A DNA stretch of 6,048 bases from Flavobacteriales bacterium. GTDB taxonomy: Bacteria; Bacteroidota; Bacteroidia; Flavobacteriales_D; Sanyastnellaceae. Each line of letters starts with the position of its first letter. Position 1 is the first letter of the stretch. The translations under genes were made by a program, and so were the position numbers. The notes under the pieces were generated by a model. The model saw only the letters and a program-made list of their open reading frames with translations. It had not been told where the DNA came from and did no database searches. The stretch is from the NCBI GenBank assembly GCA_011524845.1, contig WTJL01000216.1, forward strand, positions 1 through 6,048, read 5' to 3'. Shown here one piece after another: positions 5,642 to 6,048 of this stretch.

Positions 5642-6048
5642 ATGTATGCAATCGTAGAGATCGCAGGGCACCAGTACAAGGTAGAGAAAGACCAACAGGT
5701 GTTCGTCAACCGCCTCGACGCAGAAGAGGGCAAGAAGGTCAAGTTTGACCGCGTGCTCCTCGTCGACAAAGGCGGTGACGTGACAGTTGGCGCCCCCGCG
5801 GTAGACGGCATGGCCGTCCACGCCGTCGTTGAACGGCACTTGAAGGGAGACAAGGTTCTCATCTTCAAAAAGAAGCGTCGCAAAGGATACCAGAAGCTGA
5901 ACGGCTTCCGCGCGTCCTTGACGGAAATCAAGATCACGGACATCAAGAAGTCCGCGGCGAAGAAGGCAGCGCCCAAGAAGGAAGCTGAGCCGAAAGCTGA
6001 AGCCCCCAAGAAGGAGGCCGCAGCCAAGAAGCCAGCAGCCAAGAAGCC
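5642..6048 (+). CDS. rplU: Ribosomal protein bL21 with Lys/Ala/Pro-rich tail (3'-truncated by window edge)
   Basis: Structural protein of the 50S subunit that binds 23S rRNA. The frame opens with MYAIVEIAGHQYKV, the L21 N-terminal signature, continues through EKDQQVFVNRL, VTVGAPAVDG and KGDKVLIFKKKRRKGYQK, and reaches the end of the globular domain at about residue 102 (TEIKITDIKK). E. coli L21 is 103 residues; here the frame continues as a low-complexity tail of KKA, KKE and AAKKP units through residue 135, where the window ends without a stop. The tail's last part is a tandem 15-bp repeat. Within the core, the usual GHRQ near residue 90 reads GFRA, and the usual G(K/Q)Q near residue 10 reads GHQ. 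A good Bacteroidota promoter precedes the gene. rpmA (L27) is the customary next gene but lies outside the window. Confidence 0.95.
   Translation, partial: MYAIVEIAGHQYKVEKDQQVFVNRLDAEEGKKVKFDRVLLVDKGGDVTVGAPAVDGMAVHAVVERHLKGDKVLIFKKKRRKGYQKLNGFRASLTEIKITDIKKSAAKKAAPKKEAEPKAEAPKKEAAAKKPAAKK
6020..6048 (+). repeat. 15-bp tandem repeat in the rplU tail
   Basis: GCAGCCAAGAAGCCA at 6020-6034 is followed directly by the same sequence at 6035-6048, cut one base short by the window edge. It is in frame and encodes Ala-Ala-Lys-Lys-Pro twice, similar to histone H1-like tails. The preceding codons for KKEA and KKAAP are looser versions. The array may continue past the window. Confidence 0.8.

Noticed and set aside
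4648..5748. Long overlapping frames inside the EamA region (plus 4648-5748 and minus 4739-5518)
   Set aside because: Both are Arg/His/Gly-rich shadows. The EamA frame has ten membrane segments and family motifs, and the plus-strand frame would also run into rplU.
5452..6042. A minus-strand frame opposite rplU with an Ala/Phe/Leu-rich, membrane-like start
   Set aside because: The hydrophobic look is simply the reverse complement of the AAG-rich L21 tail. The L21 frame is unmistakable.

Overview
This window is a compact, GC-rich stretch with six genes. It most likely comes from a member of the Bacteroidota. Four observations point there. The intergenic gaps carry TAnnTTTG boxes, the -7 element of Bacteroidota promoters. 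None of the five visible start codons has a Shine-Dalgarno purine run in front of it. The heme A synthase has the GCPDWPKCF and IEFINR motif style I associate with this phylum. The L21 protein has the 'MYAIVEIAG' type of N-terminus. I cannot resolve a genus. The high GC content excludes the familiar low-GC flavobacteria.

Layout: (1) 1-1080 (+) is glutamyl-tRNA reductase HemA, lacking its N-terminus but retaining the catalytic Cys. (2) 1114-2658 (+) is a single 514-residue protein joining porphobilinogen deaminase (HemC) to a divergent uroporphyrinogen-III synthase (HemD). (3) On the minus strand, read from 4614 down to 2645, lies a tight three-gene operon: a small lipoprotein with a heavy-metal-associated (HMA) domain, a COX15/CtaA heme A synthase, and a thioredoxin-fold protein. 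The first two genes overlap by ATGA and the last two are 3 nt apart. The operon converges on hemCD with a 14-nt overlap of coding sequence. (4) 4676-5578 (+) is an EamA-family (DMT) transporter, divergent from the operon. (5) 5642 to the window end (+) is ribosomal protein L21 (rplU), with a Lys/Ala/Pro-rich tail that runs off the edge.

How the genes work together: four of the six belong, or plausibly belong, to heme supply and its use. HemA commits charged tRNA-Glu to tetrapyrrole synthesis. HemC and HemD carry porphobilinogen to uroporphyrinogen III. CtaA makes heme A for aa3-type cytochrome oxidase. The metal-binding lipoprotein and the thiol protein, transcribed with ctaA, suggest an oxidase or copper assembly role, but that is inference. 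The EamA transporter and rplU are unrelated neighbours.

The window shows no mobile element, CRISPR array, tRNA or rRNA, and I see no wholly new system. The points most worth a second look are: promoter -7 boxes lying only 4-7 nt before three start codons, implying leaderless mRNAs; two divergent promoters whose footprints overlap; an 8-bp inverted repeat bracketing the rplU -7 box; and the metal-lipoprotein/CtaA/thioredoxin operon.
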